Part shown: positions 23,631-35,772 of the stretch, piece after piece
Layout: each line of letters begins with the position of its first letter
Numbering within the stretch: position 1 is the first letter of the stretch
Made by a program: the position numbers and the translations under genes
Notes under the pieces: model-generated
The model's database searches: none
Told to the model about the DNA's origin: nothing
The model's input: the letters and a program-made list of their open reading frames with translations, nothing else
Assembly: GCA_013400975.1 (NCBI GenBank)
Contig: WBMZ01012185.1
Location: forward strand, 1-64,000
Direction: 5' to 3'
Source of the DNA: Atrichornis clamosus
Lineage: Eukaryota; Chordata; Aves; Passeriformes; Menuridae
Length of the DNA: 64,000 bases

Positions 23631-23885
23631 CATAGAATCAAATCATAGAATAGTTTATGTTGGAAACAACCTTAAAGATCATCTAGTTCCAATCCCCCTG
23701 CCATGGGCAGGGACACCTTTTGCTCTGCCAAGCTCCGCAAAATCCCATTCAACCTGGCCTTGAATACTCTCAGTGACGGGACATGTAAAAAGTCCCTGTA
23801 TGGCTTTCTTGCAAGCTCCCTTCAGGTACTGGAAGGCCGCATTTAGGTCACCCCGAAGTCTTCTCTTCTCCAGGTTTTATGCTGC
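23631..23885 (-). mobile_element. CR1 LINE copy with internal deletion
   Basis: The plus strand starts with the reverse complement of a CR1 3' end (AATCATAGAATAGTTTATGT) and runs through CCATGGGCAGGGACACCTTTT and AACCTGGCCTTGAATACTCT. Near 23783 it jumps from the 'gacgggaca' point straight to 'tgtaaaaagtccctgta', which in the copy at 7683-7972 is separated by about 140 bp. The distal end reads GGTACTGGAAGGCCGCATTT and CTTCTCTTCTCCAGG. This is therefore a 5'-truncated CR1 that has also lost an internal segment; no ORF2 frame survives. Confidence 0.92.
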
Positions 23886-24800
23886 TTGTTCATTCATCAT
23901 TGACACAGGTGAAAGACTAGTCACTGTGCTGCTCTAGGTGACCTGCTGAGATGCACCTTCAAGTTACAGCACGCCACATAACAGTACCTAATGCCTGCGA
24001 GCCCCTAGAAAGCAGATTATTCTTATTTGATGCATAGTCACAGGGAGGTAAATGAATCACTGCTGGACCAATAAAAAGGCAGAGCAGTGATTGGACTCTG
24101 GAATTGCCTGACTGAGAGCTTAATGAGAGGCACACTTAGATGTCTATCACCTTGAAAAATGAGCACATTGCTCCCAGGCTGCACTACAATGCATTTTACA
24201 AGGGGCAACTGTCATGGGACATCTCTCAGCAGGATATAGTTAGGGCCCCAAATAATGTCTGTAATCCGTAATATCTGTAACCTTCTCTGTAATCCCTTAG
24301 CACAACACTGCTGGTGAAAATGTTCCTATCTGATCCAGTGTGTTCTCTGTGAAGGCTTGCTGACAAAGGTGGCAACACAATCGCGAGGCCAGGATGTGCC
24401 CCAATGGTCTATTTTAGGATTGTTGCTGGCTATGGGAGGAAGGAGATGTTCCCTGCAAAGGATATCCTAATACTGTGATTTGAACAAACAAATCAAGATA
24501 TAAGGCCTAACCCACCTAACCAAGCTATGATGTTGTTATTTTCACTGGATAAATTAAAGAACTCAGTTATTAATATAGACTTTAAAATTATTTACTTCAG
24601 TTCTTTGAGTAACACAGGTCACTGGACATACATTTTTTTAATTTGCTTCAAGTCCAATAGATGTTGCTGAATTAAAGCATGTCTATCAAATAAAAAAACC
24701 CAATATTGACTTAATACTTTTTAGTGATGGACAATATTTGATAGATTATTTCAAGTGTTAATATGCATACAGATAACTAATGAGTGTATTATTTATGGTC
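23886..24800. other. Intergenic, nothing recognised
   Basis: No exon or repeat was recognised. AT content rises toward 24.6 kb. Confidence 0.45.
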
Positions 24801-25030
24801 TGAATTAGTTTAGCTTCGTCTTCCAGCCACTGAATCTCATTATACCTTCAACAGCTAGGTTTGGCATTTAGAAATTGTGATCAAGGGATATTTAATCTTT
24901 GATCATTGTAATAGAACAAGCTTTAAGGATGATTAAGCAATCTATAATAAGCTTTGTAAGTTTAATCTATATATTTTTTTAGTCTTTATCCCTTTGAGCA
25001 CAGTATTCTAGTAGTTGTTTTACCAGCAAC
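24801..25030 (-). mobile_element. Ancient CR1 fragment
   Basis: TTTAGCTTCGTCTTCCAGCC, CTCATTATACCTTCAACAGC and ATTGTGATCAAGGGATATTT follow the order of an old archosaur/turtle CR1 lineage, read here in antisense. It is heavily diverged and the ends are approximate. Confidence 0.55.
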
Positions 25031-28000
25031 CTATAGGAAAATACTATGAAAATATGATATCTCTTTTCTGGCCCCCTGTTTGTACACAAAGATTACCAGA
25101 ATGATCTCCAAATTTCATTCTACGTTTCTTTTTCCTGAACACTATTGTGGAGGTATGTTCTATGTTCTTTGTGCCTGAAGTCATAGTTTTACTTATGAGT
25201 AGGGTAGGTGTGCAAGCTTTCCTGTGATCAAACTGTTAATCTCCCACTAACTCACTGTGTGACTGCTGCTGTATCCAGCTGGCATTCCCACTGGACTCAT
25301 AAGTAGGTGTTAAGTCTCTTCACAGGAACACAGTTTTTATCTGAAGTGCTGTAGCTGAGAAGTGATGGATTTTTAAACAATTCTTCAGCTGTAATTAGCT
25401 TTGTGAGTTCTGCTCAGTCTATTCCTGAAAGACAAGACAGTGAACTTAAAACAGTATTGAGTGACCTTTGGTCTTACTTATCTACATGCAAATAGGCTGT
25501 AGATGGTAAGCATTTTTAAAGAGAAGAGCTTTTATATATGCAGCTGGGGAGGGCTGAAAAAATGTGAGGCAGACTACTGGTCCAAGTTCAGTATGAATCT
25601 TGCTCAGAAGGCTCCAGGCAGGAGTGGAGGGACATTTAGACAGAAATCACAACTAAATTGACAGTCAGACTACCAGGCGGGTCGTGAGGGTCTTTGGCTG
25701 ACCAACACCAGGCTAATGCCACTAGACTCACATGGATGTCAGCCTTCTACAGTGCAGCAGCCACTCCACAGAAAACATTCATCCTGGAATAAACCAGTTT
25801 TAGCTGTGGCTGAGAAGTGATGACTCAACAGAAAGGACAGCTAATCTGCTATTGCAAACACATCTTAATGTGCCCCTTTGCACTGTCAGCAGCTGTTTGC
25901 CCAGGAAGAAGGCGTTGGGAGTGCGCTTGTGTGGCATGGGGAGGGCTCTGACAACGATCAGTGTCATTAGGCTTGTCTAATAAATACTCCTGTCATGTCT
26001 ACTCCCATCTTCCATTTTGCAATACCCTCAGGCCCAGTTCTCAAATCCCTCTCACTTCAGTGCCCGTCTCCTCTCTCTCCTACTACTACAGAGTAAGACA
26101 GCATCTTTTCTTTTCCCTACCACAACAATCCTCCAGTCTGTACATCTTGCCTTCACTCTATCCCATTCCCAAACCTCTTCTGCCAAAGAACCAAACTTTT
26201 CTCTGACAATCCAAAATCATGGGATCCATCTCCCACCATGTCCATGCCACAGTCTTTTAGTCCTTCCCACTGATACTCCTTTCCTATGGTTTGGCTTGTT
26301 CACACTTGACAGGTCATGTTTCCGTAAGACTACTTTAAGATACGAGAGAGAGTGGCTTGAAGATTGACTTCTCAGAGCAGGCTATGACTGCTCAGTTACT
26401 AGCATGTTTGTTTTCCTGCTGACAGGATAACATCTTGAGATGGTTTGAAGGGAATCTTTTGCAGCGAAATCTTGTATCTTCTAAAATTAATACTTAAAAT
26501 AGCTGTTTCTTCACATGAAGAACAAAATTTAAGCTAGACAACAAGTGACGTCTTACTTCTTTCTTAGTGTTTCTCAACAGCTCAGTGATGTTTCTCCAGA
26601 GACTGGCAACCCTGAAGAAACGAATGGTTTGCTGCCTTAGCTGCTTTTAGCCCAGACCTCTCCCCAGATGCATAGTAGAATGGCAAAATAAAGATCAAAA
26701 TCTAATTCAGCAGAAACGCCTAAATTCAGGAAGATACATGGAATTGAGCCTGTACAAGTCCATAACCATAAAAACATTTATGTGCCCAGTTTTATGAGCT
26801 GCTCTGCAATGGTATCATTAAGCACCATCTTAGTACTGTGAAGGCTGTGCCACAGATAATGCAAATCACTCTCTAAATCATACTTTTCACAACTGCCTGA
26901 CATAGAGGACAGAAAATACACCCTCTAAAATCCAAGGACATTTTGGTTTGAAGAGTATTTAAAATACAAGTATTTCTGTGTATGAAAAGCAGTGTCAATA
27001 TCTGAGGAGAGTATAGCTGAGAGGACAAAGTTAGTGAGCAGAGCCCAGATAATGTGGCAGAGTCATCAGACCACCAGGCAAACATCTCTGTTCAGTACAT
27101 TGCAAGACATTGCAGAGGAGAAATGTGGGGAAAAAAGGAGAATCTAGACAAAAGTGATTCTGAAAAAAAAAAAAACCCTGAAAGTATTTTGGGTGTAAAA
27201 AATATAAATTTTAAATGTGTGAACAATATTTATTGAGGGCTGCCTCATTGCAGAGATTTGTAGTTTTTAATGTTTCTGTTTCTAATGAAGAAGAAGAAAC
27301 ACTCTAGAAAAGCATCCTAAAGAACAAAAAGGAAGAGTAGAGGTTTCCTTGTTGAGTTTAGGAAGAGTTTCTATATATGAAACTTTTTGGGCCATATTAA
27401 ACCTGCCAGTTGGGAGAAAACAAGTGCAAAATTATTGTAGGACAGAAATTTCACACCCCTGTCAGTGTTGCACTTGGATGCCTTGTTGCTTAATCTTGCT
27501 TTCATATTATAGTTAAAAACTGAGATTATGTTCATTGATAAGTCTTAAAGGAGCCTCAATTTACAGTTTCTTTGTTGTGATTCAGCAGTTGTGCAACATA
27601 AGATAATATTACAAAATATTCTTTTCTGAAGGTTGAAGGTCTGCTTAGGCTCTGTGAAAGCACTATTTGCCAGCCACTTATTTTTCTGCCATAGCTTTCC
27701 CTAATACCTCTTAGCTGTTTTCTTTACTCTATGTGTTAGTTCATTTTAATAAGCATATTCTAAATGAGGCATAGACTATGTATTAGAGGGTTGCTTTGAT
27801 ACAAAGACATGGTTTGTCCCAGGTAAATGAAAAATGAAAATGTTCTTTTCAACATTACAGCATTTTTGTTGCATGTATATATGCATTTATCAACTGACAT
27901 GGAGTTTTCCTTAAACTGATGCGTGGGTGTACACCTAGCATGTGGAAGAACAAGTAGACATGTGCTTGTGATCTCCCTCATTTGAATACATCCTTCAGGC

Positions 28001-30007
28001 AACTTATCTATGAAATAGAGCAAAGTACACTTTGAATATTTACCGTATTTAGGAAAGTTCTGTTGGAGAAAAAAGCCACAAATATTTAAAGGTTGGCTCT
28101 GCCTTTAGGCAACTGGTAAGTGGAGGAGAAAAAAAAAAAGAAATCCTGGAGGTCTTCAGAAAGGGTGTTCATGGTGTCTAGCTCAGCCTTGCAATCATAC
28201 CTCCCCCATTTTCCTCTAGTCAATGGAAAATCAGCGTATTTTCTAGGGAATGTTTCTCAGCAGCAGAGCTCTGTGTGATCTGGGACCCAAAGGATGTCAG
28301 TGACTTGGTCACCATCTTCTAGGACCATGCCTCTCGTGATGGCTTGGCTGTTGGGAACACGGGTCCAGCAGTAAGAAGATACTGCTGCATTGAGTGTAGG
28401 TCGGCTTCGCACAAGGCAGGAGGCAATGATGGTTGTAGGTCGTGCGGCCCTGCAAAGGACAGGCATGCTTTTGGAAGCCATTTGGCTCCTTGGCAATTGC
28501 ACAGTTTGCTGCAGATCTGAGGCAAGGCAGTACCAGAGAGGTACTTTGATGACAGGGCCAGGGGTCCACATGTGCCTGCCAAAGCCTGGGAGCCAGCCAG
28601 CTGGTGTTGTTTCTTTCTGGGTTATCAGCCCCATACAGTCCCATGTCTCTCAGAAGCAGCCCAAGAAGGGTTCCTAACACAGAATAAATGTGATGTTGGC
28701 AGGAAGGTTCAACACAGGTCACAGTATAGCAGGCACATCAGTTTGTATTGAAAACATGCTGGCTACTACTTTGGTGAGCTCTGTCAGCCAGGCCATTACA
28801 GAAGGAGGACAGTAGTATTTGCAGAGAGGAGAAATCTCTACATAGACCCCCATCTACCATGGCAGATGTGATCTCTGCTTTTCCCTAATGTTTTCATGAT
28901 CTCCGAGACCCACACTGGACAATGATTCACTACATCTGCCATTGCACTCTGTCAACCCATCTTCATGAATGACCACTTTAGGTCTGAGGGTATATTTCTG
29001 ACCCCAAGTGCAGAATATTCCACATTTCTTTTTTTTTTTTTCCCCTGTTCTCCATAAATAATCTGTCATCACACTAGAGGGAAAAAAATGACACTTCACA
29101 TGGGTGTGTTGTGGGGTACAGAGCGACCTCTGTGTAAAGACGAAAGCAGCTGGGGGAGATTCAAGAAAGTACAGGAGCAGAACAGCTCAACAAGTTTGAG
29201 GAAGAAAGAGAGGTCATTCTTACCACCCTTTCTCAGCACTTTGGGATTTCAGTCCTTTTCTGGAACAGTTTATCAATCGTCTGCTATACTAAGACCATTT
29301 GAGAGACAGAATGAAGACAAATATCTCCTGCATTCCAGATAGCTGTTGACCCGTGGTGGCAGCCCACAGACACTGCGCACCCCCAGTAGCCCACCATGCT
29401 TGTTCAGGCTGTCTAGGAGTATATGAGAACACAGCAGCTGCAGAGCTAATGGAGTTGGCACTTCATCAACTGCCTAGAATTCTCCATGCTCTTGTCAAAG
29501 ACAGCTTGAAGCAGCAGCTGATTCTTGATCTACTCAGATCAGACCATTAGAGACAGAACAAGGAAGCAGCATAGCATTATACCTCTGAGGTAGGAGGCAA
29601 AAGTTACCTCGTTCTCTCTCACATTCTCTATCCACACTCCTTTTTGACTTCAGTAAAGAGCACTTGTGTGGAGAAGGGAGCAACGGAAATGCACATCCAC
29701 CATGGCTCCATCGTGCCAGGCTCTAGCCTTGTGGCCATCAGGGCCCCAGGAAACCTGAACCCACCAAGCAGAGGCTTAGCTACGTGGGAGGTGCAGACAG
29801 CCACAGTGCATGCAGGCACCTTCACAGTGCTCAGCATTCGTGCCCCGTTGTGGAACAGGGTCCAACATCAGCAATGTGTGCCTAGACCACAGGCTTCTGA
29901 TCAGCCTTTTGTATTGTCAGGGGCTTTTATCATCCCATACCCCTTGTCCGTATGCACTGAGGCAATGTACAGAAGCAGACTCACAGCTGAAGCTTTGGAA
30001 TTCAGGC
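25031..30007. other. Intergenic interval with an unexplained open, GC-richer stretch
   Basis: Mostly AT-rich with no recognised gene. From about 28257 to 29960 the composition rises and frames lengthen: on the minus strand 28257-28722 is open in three overlapping frames (125, 137 and 87 codons) and on the plus strand 29644-30036 is open for 130 codons. I recognise no domain in any of them and see no consistent splice sites, so composition, a decayed element or a non-coding transcript are all possible. The rest holds only short A- and T-runs (for example 28126-28140 and 29031-29043). Confidence 0.4.
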
Positions 30008-30012
30008 TCCAC

Positions 30013-30747
30013 TGTGAAGGAGTCAGATGCGGTTAATATTTCTATTCCCACTGTCTTGGTGACTGTATGACACCATTTATCGCATATCACCTGCTTTATA
30101 CTAAACATGAATTCTGTGCCTCTGATTTGAATCCAGGAATTTTCAAGGACAAAAACAGACACTCCCGCCCCGGGACTCGGGCAGGTTGTTTTGTGGTTTG
30201 GCTTTTTTTTTCTTTCTTTTTTTTTGCTCTCGGCTCTGCTGCAAGCAGCAGGGAAGAGAGAGGGGCTTTTTTCTTTCCTTTTTTTTTGTTTTTGGCCTGT
30301 CTTTCGGCTCTGTTTCTCAAGGGAGAGAGACGGAAAGCGAATTTTTTTGTTTTCCTTTCTAGCTAGCTGAGACAAGGAAGTTTTCCTTGGGACTTTTCCT
30401 TTTCCCTGAAACTGCTTTTCAACTGAGCTGCAGTCCAGGACACCAAACCAGGTCATCTGATCGCCGGCATTGCTGGGGGAGGGGCCCTGCCTCGCCTGTC
30501 AATGGGGTGGCCACACAAGAAGACTCTGTTTCACAGGTTTCTCCATTGCAAGTGGTTTATAATTTAATATTGTTCATTTCTTTTCTGTGCCTGCAGGCAG
30601 CCTGTGTTCGTCCTTGTAAATAAACAGGTTTTTTTCATTTTCCCTCCAAGGAATTGCTTTTTCCGGACCTGCTGGGGGAGGGGCTGTTAATAGTCTACCT
30701 TCCCCCTGGAGGGCATTTTCCTCCTTATATTGTCTCAAACCGGGACA
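30013..30747 (+). mobile_element. Solo LTR with exact 5-bp target-site duplication
   Basis: The element begins TGTGAAGGAGTCAGATGCGG and ends CTCAAACCGGGACA (TG...CA ends). It is flanked by identical TCCAC at 30008-30012 and 30748-30752. It has an AATAAA signal at 30619-30624 in the expected R region, with strong T- and pyrimidine-rich tracts at about 30200-30360. At 735 bp it is a full-length solo LTR, the product of recombination between the two LTRs of a provirus. Five-base duplications are typical of ERVL-class elements. The 179-codon minus-strand frame across it is a shadow of the pyrimidine tracts. The intact duplication suggests it is fairly young. Confidence 0.9.
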
Positions 30748-30752
30748 TCCAC

Positions 30753-32269
30753 ATACCTGTTTACTTTTTAAAATTATAATAGGGTATTACTCACAAAAAC
30801 TATTGCAGAAGCCCCAAATAAAGCAAATAAAACTTTCAGTAACTAAGTTCTGCAGAAAGGCAACAATATAATTCGTCATCTGAACTCATCAATGGATATA
30901 TCTTGCAACCCCTTCAAGGGCTTCTCTAATGAGCAAAGTGGGGGTTAGCACCCAGCTCCTGAAAGCAGCATTCCTGGTGGATGACAGGGGCTGTGATCCC
31001 CAGGGAAGGTAGGACAGGGCTGGGTCCCTGGGTACAATTTTGGTCACACAGTTCTTCCTCAACGCCATGGCTGCATTTTGCTGTACAGACTCTTCCTGAG
31101 CAGCCAGAGACCTGCGGGCATTCACATGCCTTCTCCAGGGCTGTAGGGCCAGCTGTACGGCTGTAGCTGCCCCTCCACCTGGGGCAGGAGGTGGGACACA
31201 GGCCTAGGGATAGGTCAGGGAATGTTTTTGGGGTCTTATCCTCAACTTTAATGTCCAAGTCCATGTCTGGTTTGAGGCAGGGGCGAGAGATGCGGTTTTG
31301 CCTGGTGGCTGGTTGTGAGGTACAACACCCAGTCAGTGGCACAGGGTCTGTCGAGCCCTGGATGGCTGTGGGGACAAGAAGCCCTATACCACTTAATGGT
31401 GTGATGCAATGTTACTGGGACAGGCTGGTTAAATTCCTGTAAAAAGGACTCTACAATTCCCTGCTTTAGTTCCTAATTTTCAAATTTACAACTTCATATG
31501 GTCTGTGAGCAGCCTGTAAGAAATACTACAACAACCCCCCAAAAATTATAGTCACCCTACTATTCTTACCCATTGAGAGGTTAAATGTTTGATTTATAAT
31601 TATTACAAATAAGGTCAAGCACAGGGTAGGGGTGACCTCTGTAATAAAAACTTAATGATAAAAAATTTCAGTAGCTTCATAGTAGAAGTCTAGTGTCAAC
31701 CCTGTAAAAGTCAGTGTTTAAGATTGAAACTCTCCTGAGGACTGAATTACTGAGGAAACTCACCTGAATTTCAGTGCTCAGAAAGAGTTTGGGTCCTGGT
31801 TCCAACAATTTTACTAAAAGGACATATCTTGCTGTGACTCACTTGCTAACAATTAAAACATTGGGGTGGCATTATAATAGACCAGAGCAAGAGAGGTTAA
31901 CGGGTAAATAAATGAATGAGATTTAGTCTTCTGGACGGGAACTTGGCCATGACATTCTGTGTATAAAGATCCGGCACTTTTTGTACAAGTCTTCAAGGAA
32001 TTTGTCACCCTTTGGCAAATTCCCCTTGCCCTAAATTCTCATTGCAGAAAGAGCATATGGCCGTGACTCCACAGCCCCAAGTCCACGGCAGACAGAGCCT
32101 ACGAAGCACCCGCCAGCCCTGGCACCTCGGAGCCCAGGCCACTTTCTGATGGACTCCCCTGCGCTCCCAGCTTTCACGGTTTTCCTTTTCATTTATTATT
32201 GATTTGAAACCGTGCAAACAAATATTTAAAAAGAAACATTTTCTGAGACAGAAGAAAACCCAAACCCTG
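30753..32269. other. Intergenic, GC-richer patch without recognised gene
   Basis: At about 30926-31440 the DNA is GC-richer and open on the minus strand for 138 codons, with a Cys-rich segment, but I recognise no protein family and there is no support for splicing. The remainder is AT-rich and featureless. Confidence 0.4.
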
Positions 32270-33010
32270 CAGCTGCTCCATGCTGCTCTCAGCAGGGCGC
32301 GGCGCTGGCTCCGAGCTCCCCCTGCCCGCCACCCGCCCGTCGCTGCGGCTCTGCTGCCACCTGGCGCGGGGACCGCGACCGGGACCGGGACAGCGACCGG
32401 GAGGGTCCGGCTGTGAGCCGGGAGCGACGGGCACGCAGTGCTGGAATCGGGCAGGGTCCGTCTCGCCCGTTCTCCAGCCTGTCTCAGCGCCTTTTCCAAT
32501 CCAGAGGCAGGTCACGGCGGTGTTACGGGACGGCCAGAAACCGTCCGGTTTGAAGCTCAGGATCCCTGAAGCCTCCGCCGGTTTTCCTCAGCGATGCTGG
32601 TGCGTATCCGGAGGGTGGCAGCTCGACGGAGTGTGGAGGTGAGGCTCCCTTTGCGGGTTTGAACGTCAGTCCTGGTTACAAAGACAGCGAATGGAGCACT
32701 CGCCCCCGGAGTAGGAAGGCTGTTTGTTACCTCCTCCAAAATGACAACAACAGCAGATGGCGAAGCAGGGACATTATTCCTTACTGGTGCACAGGCTTCT
32801 AACATGGCTCTCAATCGCCTCTCAGGGCGCTGCTGGCTCACATTTGGATGTCCAAGTCAAAGCTCCAGACCGTGGTGTTCCAGGTGCAGTGTGTCCCGCC
32901 CGCCTCTCCGCCTGTGTCACCCACCTGCTCCCAGCACGCTCGCTCTGAGGACAGGCCGCTGCTGCCCCTGTCCTGCGCTCCGCCAGCGCCCTAAACAGCT
33001 GTGGCTGCTC
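32270..33010. promoter_or_regulatory. Orphan CpG island between CLN8 and DLGAP2
   Basis: CpG density is high from about 32280 to 32560, with a weaker extension to about 33010. Nothing comparable lies within several kilobases. The core holds a GC-rich imperfect repeat of ACCGGG units at 32373-32402 and TGCCACCTGGCGCGGGG at 32355-32371, a partial CTCF-like match. Open frames up to 164 codons occur on both strands, as expected from GC content, and none is recognisable. It could be the promoter of an unannotated non-coding RNA, an enhancer-type island, or a recent GC-rich insertion. Confidence 0.6.
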
Positions 33011-33844
33011 TCTTCCACCGGGTCAGCAAGAACCCGGTGCCGGGAAGGATGCATGGATGCTCATTCCAGGGAAATAGACAGCAATGCTGCTGTGGTGAAA
33101 TCAGGACTTACTAGGAAAGCACGGTGTCAGGCACAGAACGACTCCCCAGAGCAAATTATAGCAGAGGCACTGCTTCTTTGCATCACTTCCAGTTTTCAAA
33201 AACATCATTGCTGTTAACAAATATTTTTTTCCCTTTTAAACTTAACTCAGTGCTAGAAATCATTCAGGAATGGAAGATGCAGTGGGAGCTTCCCTTGCAG
33301 CTAGATAGGGCAATACCTCGGAAGAAAATACAATAGACAAAAGGCTGGCATGGGACAGGCATGACACAAATCTTCAGAATTGAAATTACTGTTTCAATTA
33401 AATAAATAAAGTTTTTAAGAAAACAGATACTTTAACATCTTTAGTGTTTATTTGTTCATAGAACTGAAATGGTAATTGAAGCTCCCAAGGAGTCCCTAAA
33501 ATCTTGTCATTTATCCCACATGCCTGAGGCTACAGCATGCCCAGTGAGTGCCTGTCATTTCTGTGGACTTAGCAGTGATAAATATAATGGCCCCAACTCT
33601 CATTTGTATTAATGCCATATTAGTGTGAAGGGGTCATAAAGTGATTTCTGCTTCTTTTCAAGGTTTAGGAGCGTAGAAAATAGCAAAGCAGACATAGACA
33701 GGAACATGGCAATTGTTTCCCTGATTTCTGAAAAGAAACATAAAATTGAGGGTAAGAAAAAGGTGGATTTGCAGAATCCTGATCATTATTCTTGAAGCAA
33801 GTACAATGCTGTATTTACTCAGAGCATTTAAGAAGAGATGGTAT
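33011..33844. other. Intergenic, nothing recognised
   Basis: AT-rich DNA without exon, RNA gene or clear repeat. Confidence 0.45.
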
Positions 33845-34150
33845 CACTAGAGCATGTAATCCGACCTCCTGCACATCACAAGCCATTAACAATCACACAG
33901 TCATACCTTTATCAGGCTTCATCACTTGAGTTTGACTAATGCTTATTTTCAGAAATCCAGTTATTGTGCTTTTGAAGGCCAAAGAAATGAATTTGCTGCT
34001 TTTATTAGCAGCTTGTTCCAGTGACTAATCTCAATCTTAAAATATGGACCTTCTTGGGAGTTTGAAGCAGTCTGGCTCCCCTTATGTGCTGCATGTTGTA
34101 CTTTTCCTTGCTAGACTAAGAAGCCTATTAATTCCTGGTACTTCCTCCCT
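33845..34150 (-). mobile_element. Ancient CR1 fragment
   Basis: GTAATCCGACCTCCTGCACA, AGCAGCTTGTTCCAGTGACT and TTGCTAGACTAAGAAGCC appear in the order expected for an old turtle/archosaur CR1 lineage read in antisense. It is strongly diverged with small indels. Confidence 0.6.
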
Positions 34151-34308
34151 GGAGAATTCTAATATATTGCAATCAGATGACATTTTAGATTTTTGAGCTT
34201 GGGTCCAAACAGATTACTTTTGTTAAATGGCTCAGCTGTGAGACATTTTCTGAAATTTAATATAGCTTTCATGACTCTTTAAATTTGGGGGTGTCTTTGA
34301 AAGACCAT

Positions 34309-35772
34309 TGTATTGGGTTTGCATGGCCTGGATTTTGGTAGTGGGGAGGCTACGGGAGTGGATTCTGTGAGTGGCTCACAGAAGCTTCTTCCATGTCCGT
34401 CAGGGCCAATGCCAGATGGCTCCAAGGTGGATGTGCCGCTGGCTGAGACTGGGACAATTAGAAATGGTGGTAACGCTTCTGTGACAACACATTTAAGAAG
34501 AAAGAAAAAAAGGTGTTGCATAGTTGTAAATGCAGCCAGAGAAGAGTGGGGTGATAACGTGGGAAAAACAACTATGCAGATACCAAGGTCAGAGAAGGGG
34601 GAGAGGGAGGAGGTGCTCCAGGTGCCAGAGCTGGGATTCCCCTCCAGGCCATGGAGAACCATGATGTAGCAGCTGTGCCTCTGCAGCGCATGTGATGCCA
34701 AGGGGTTTTTGCTTTTTTCCTAGTTTTATGTTAGAATTGCTGTAACTTTTTCCACTGTAACCCTGGTTTGTAATACTCCATATCCCAGACAAAATAGAGC
34801 CATTTTATTGCCTTAAGCATTCCAGAGTTGAGAACATGTTAGAACATGTTTTCTTGTTGTGATGACTGAAAAAACCAAAAGTTTAGAGAGAACAGAAAAG
34901 TCCAATCGAAAGCCACCGCAAGGACCCAAGCCATGAATTCTATCCCTTAACTGGAGAATCTTTGTAAATGATGTTAATTTGCTAACCCATAATATATAGA
35001 GCATGTTGCACCAGAAGATTTTTCCCCTTACCCTCACACACAGACTTTTTGTACACTGGGACTCGTGTCGGGCCGTGCGGAGGGGTGCCCCCCTGCGACG
35101 GCAGTTTTCCTTGGAGAATCTCCAAAATAAAAGGGTTTTTTTGCTTTTCCCTACCTTAATAACTTCGCCTGAGCTTCTGGTTTTAACCCTCAAGGCAACA
35201 CATGGAGGAGATCCATGCTGGAGCAGGTGGATGCCTGAGAGGAGGGTGACCCCATAGGAGACCCGTAGAGAGAGGCACCCATGCTGGAGCAGCCTGTCCT
35301 GGAAGGACTGCAGCAGTTTTGGGAGGACTGTTGCCTGTGGGATGAACTGACGTTGGAGAAGAACTATCTCCTGTGGGAGGTACCCCAAGGCGGAGGAGGG
35401 GAATGACTCCCCTCCTTGAGCAGCGGGAGAAACCATGGGTGGTGAACTTACCATAACCCCCATTCTCACCTCCCTGCGCTCCTGGGGATAGGAGGTAGAG
35501 CTGGGAAGGAGGGAGGGGTGGAGGGAAGGTGCTTTTAAGGGTTTATTTTACTTCTCACTATCCTGCTCTGATTTTGTTGGTAATAAACTTACTTCCTATC
35601 TTTAAGTTGAGCCTGTTTTGCCTGTGATGGTATTTGATGAGTGATCCCTCTCCATCCTTATCTCAACTCATGAACCCTTCATTAAATTTTCTCTCCTCTG
35701 TCCAGCTCCAGAGGGGAGTGAGAGAAGGGCTTTGGTGAGTGCTTGGCATTCAGCAGGGATCAACCCGCTACA
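34309..35772 (+). mobile_element. ERVL-like solo LTR interrupted by a second LTR
   Basis: It begins TGTATTGGGTTTGCATGGCC and ends CAACCCGCTACA. Both ends are characteristic of a large, common avian ERV LTR family. The second half has the family's repeated ATGCTGGAGCAG motifs (35214 and 35281) and an AATAAA signal at 35582-35587. The flanks ACCAT (34304-34308) and ACTAT (35773-35777) are a 5-bp target-site duplication with one mismatch. Removing the nested element leaves about 950 bp. There is no adjoining gag-pol-env, so it is a solo LTR. Confidence 0.85.
34693..35200 (+). mobile_element. Nested solo LTR, family A copy 2
   Basis: It starts TGATGCCAAGGGG, ends AAGGCAACA and is flanked by exact CATG on both sides (34689-34692 and 35201-35204), a 4-bp target-site duplication inside the host LTR. 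AATAAA lies at 35126-35131. It is homologous along its length to the reverse complement of 21701-22275. It is inserted in the same orientation as the host LTR and must be younger than it. Confidence 0.9.

Noticed and set aside
29644..30036. Possible E2F-like processed pseudogene because of a short VAIRAP-like string
   Set aside because: The resemblance is a handful of residues; nothing on either side follows the E2F family.
29917..30456. 179-codon minus-strand frame rich in Lys and Glu
   Set aside because: It is the translation of A-rich (antisense of T-rich) tracts inside the solo LTR at 30013-30747, not a gene.
32005..32515. Open frames of 164 and 108 codons on the minus strand
   Set aside because: They coincide with the orphan CpG island and resemble no protein family; frames overlap as expected from composition.
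34813..35469. 218-codon minus-strand frame
   Set aside because: It runs antisense across the boundary of the nested LTR and its host LTR, so it cannot be an ancestral gene; it has no recognisable domain.
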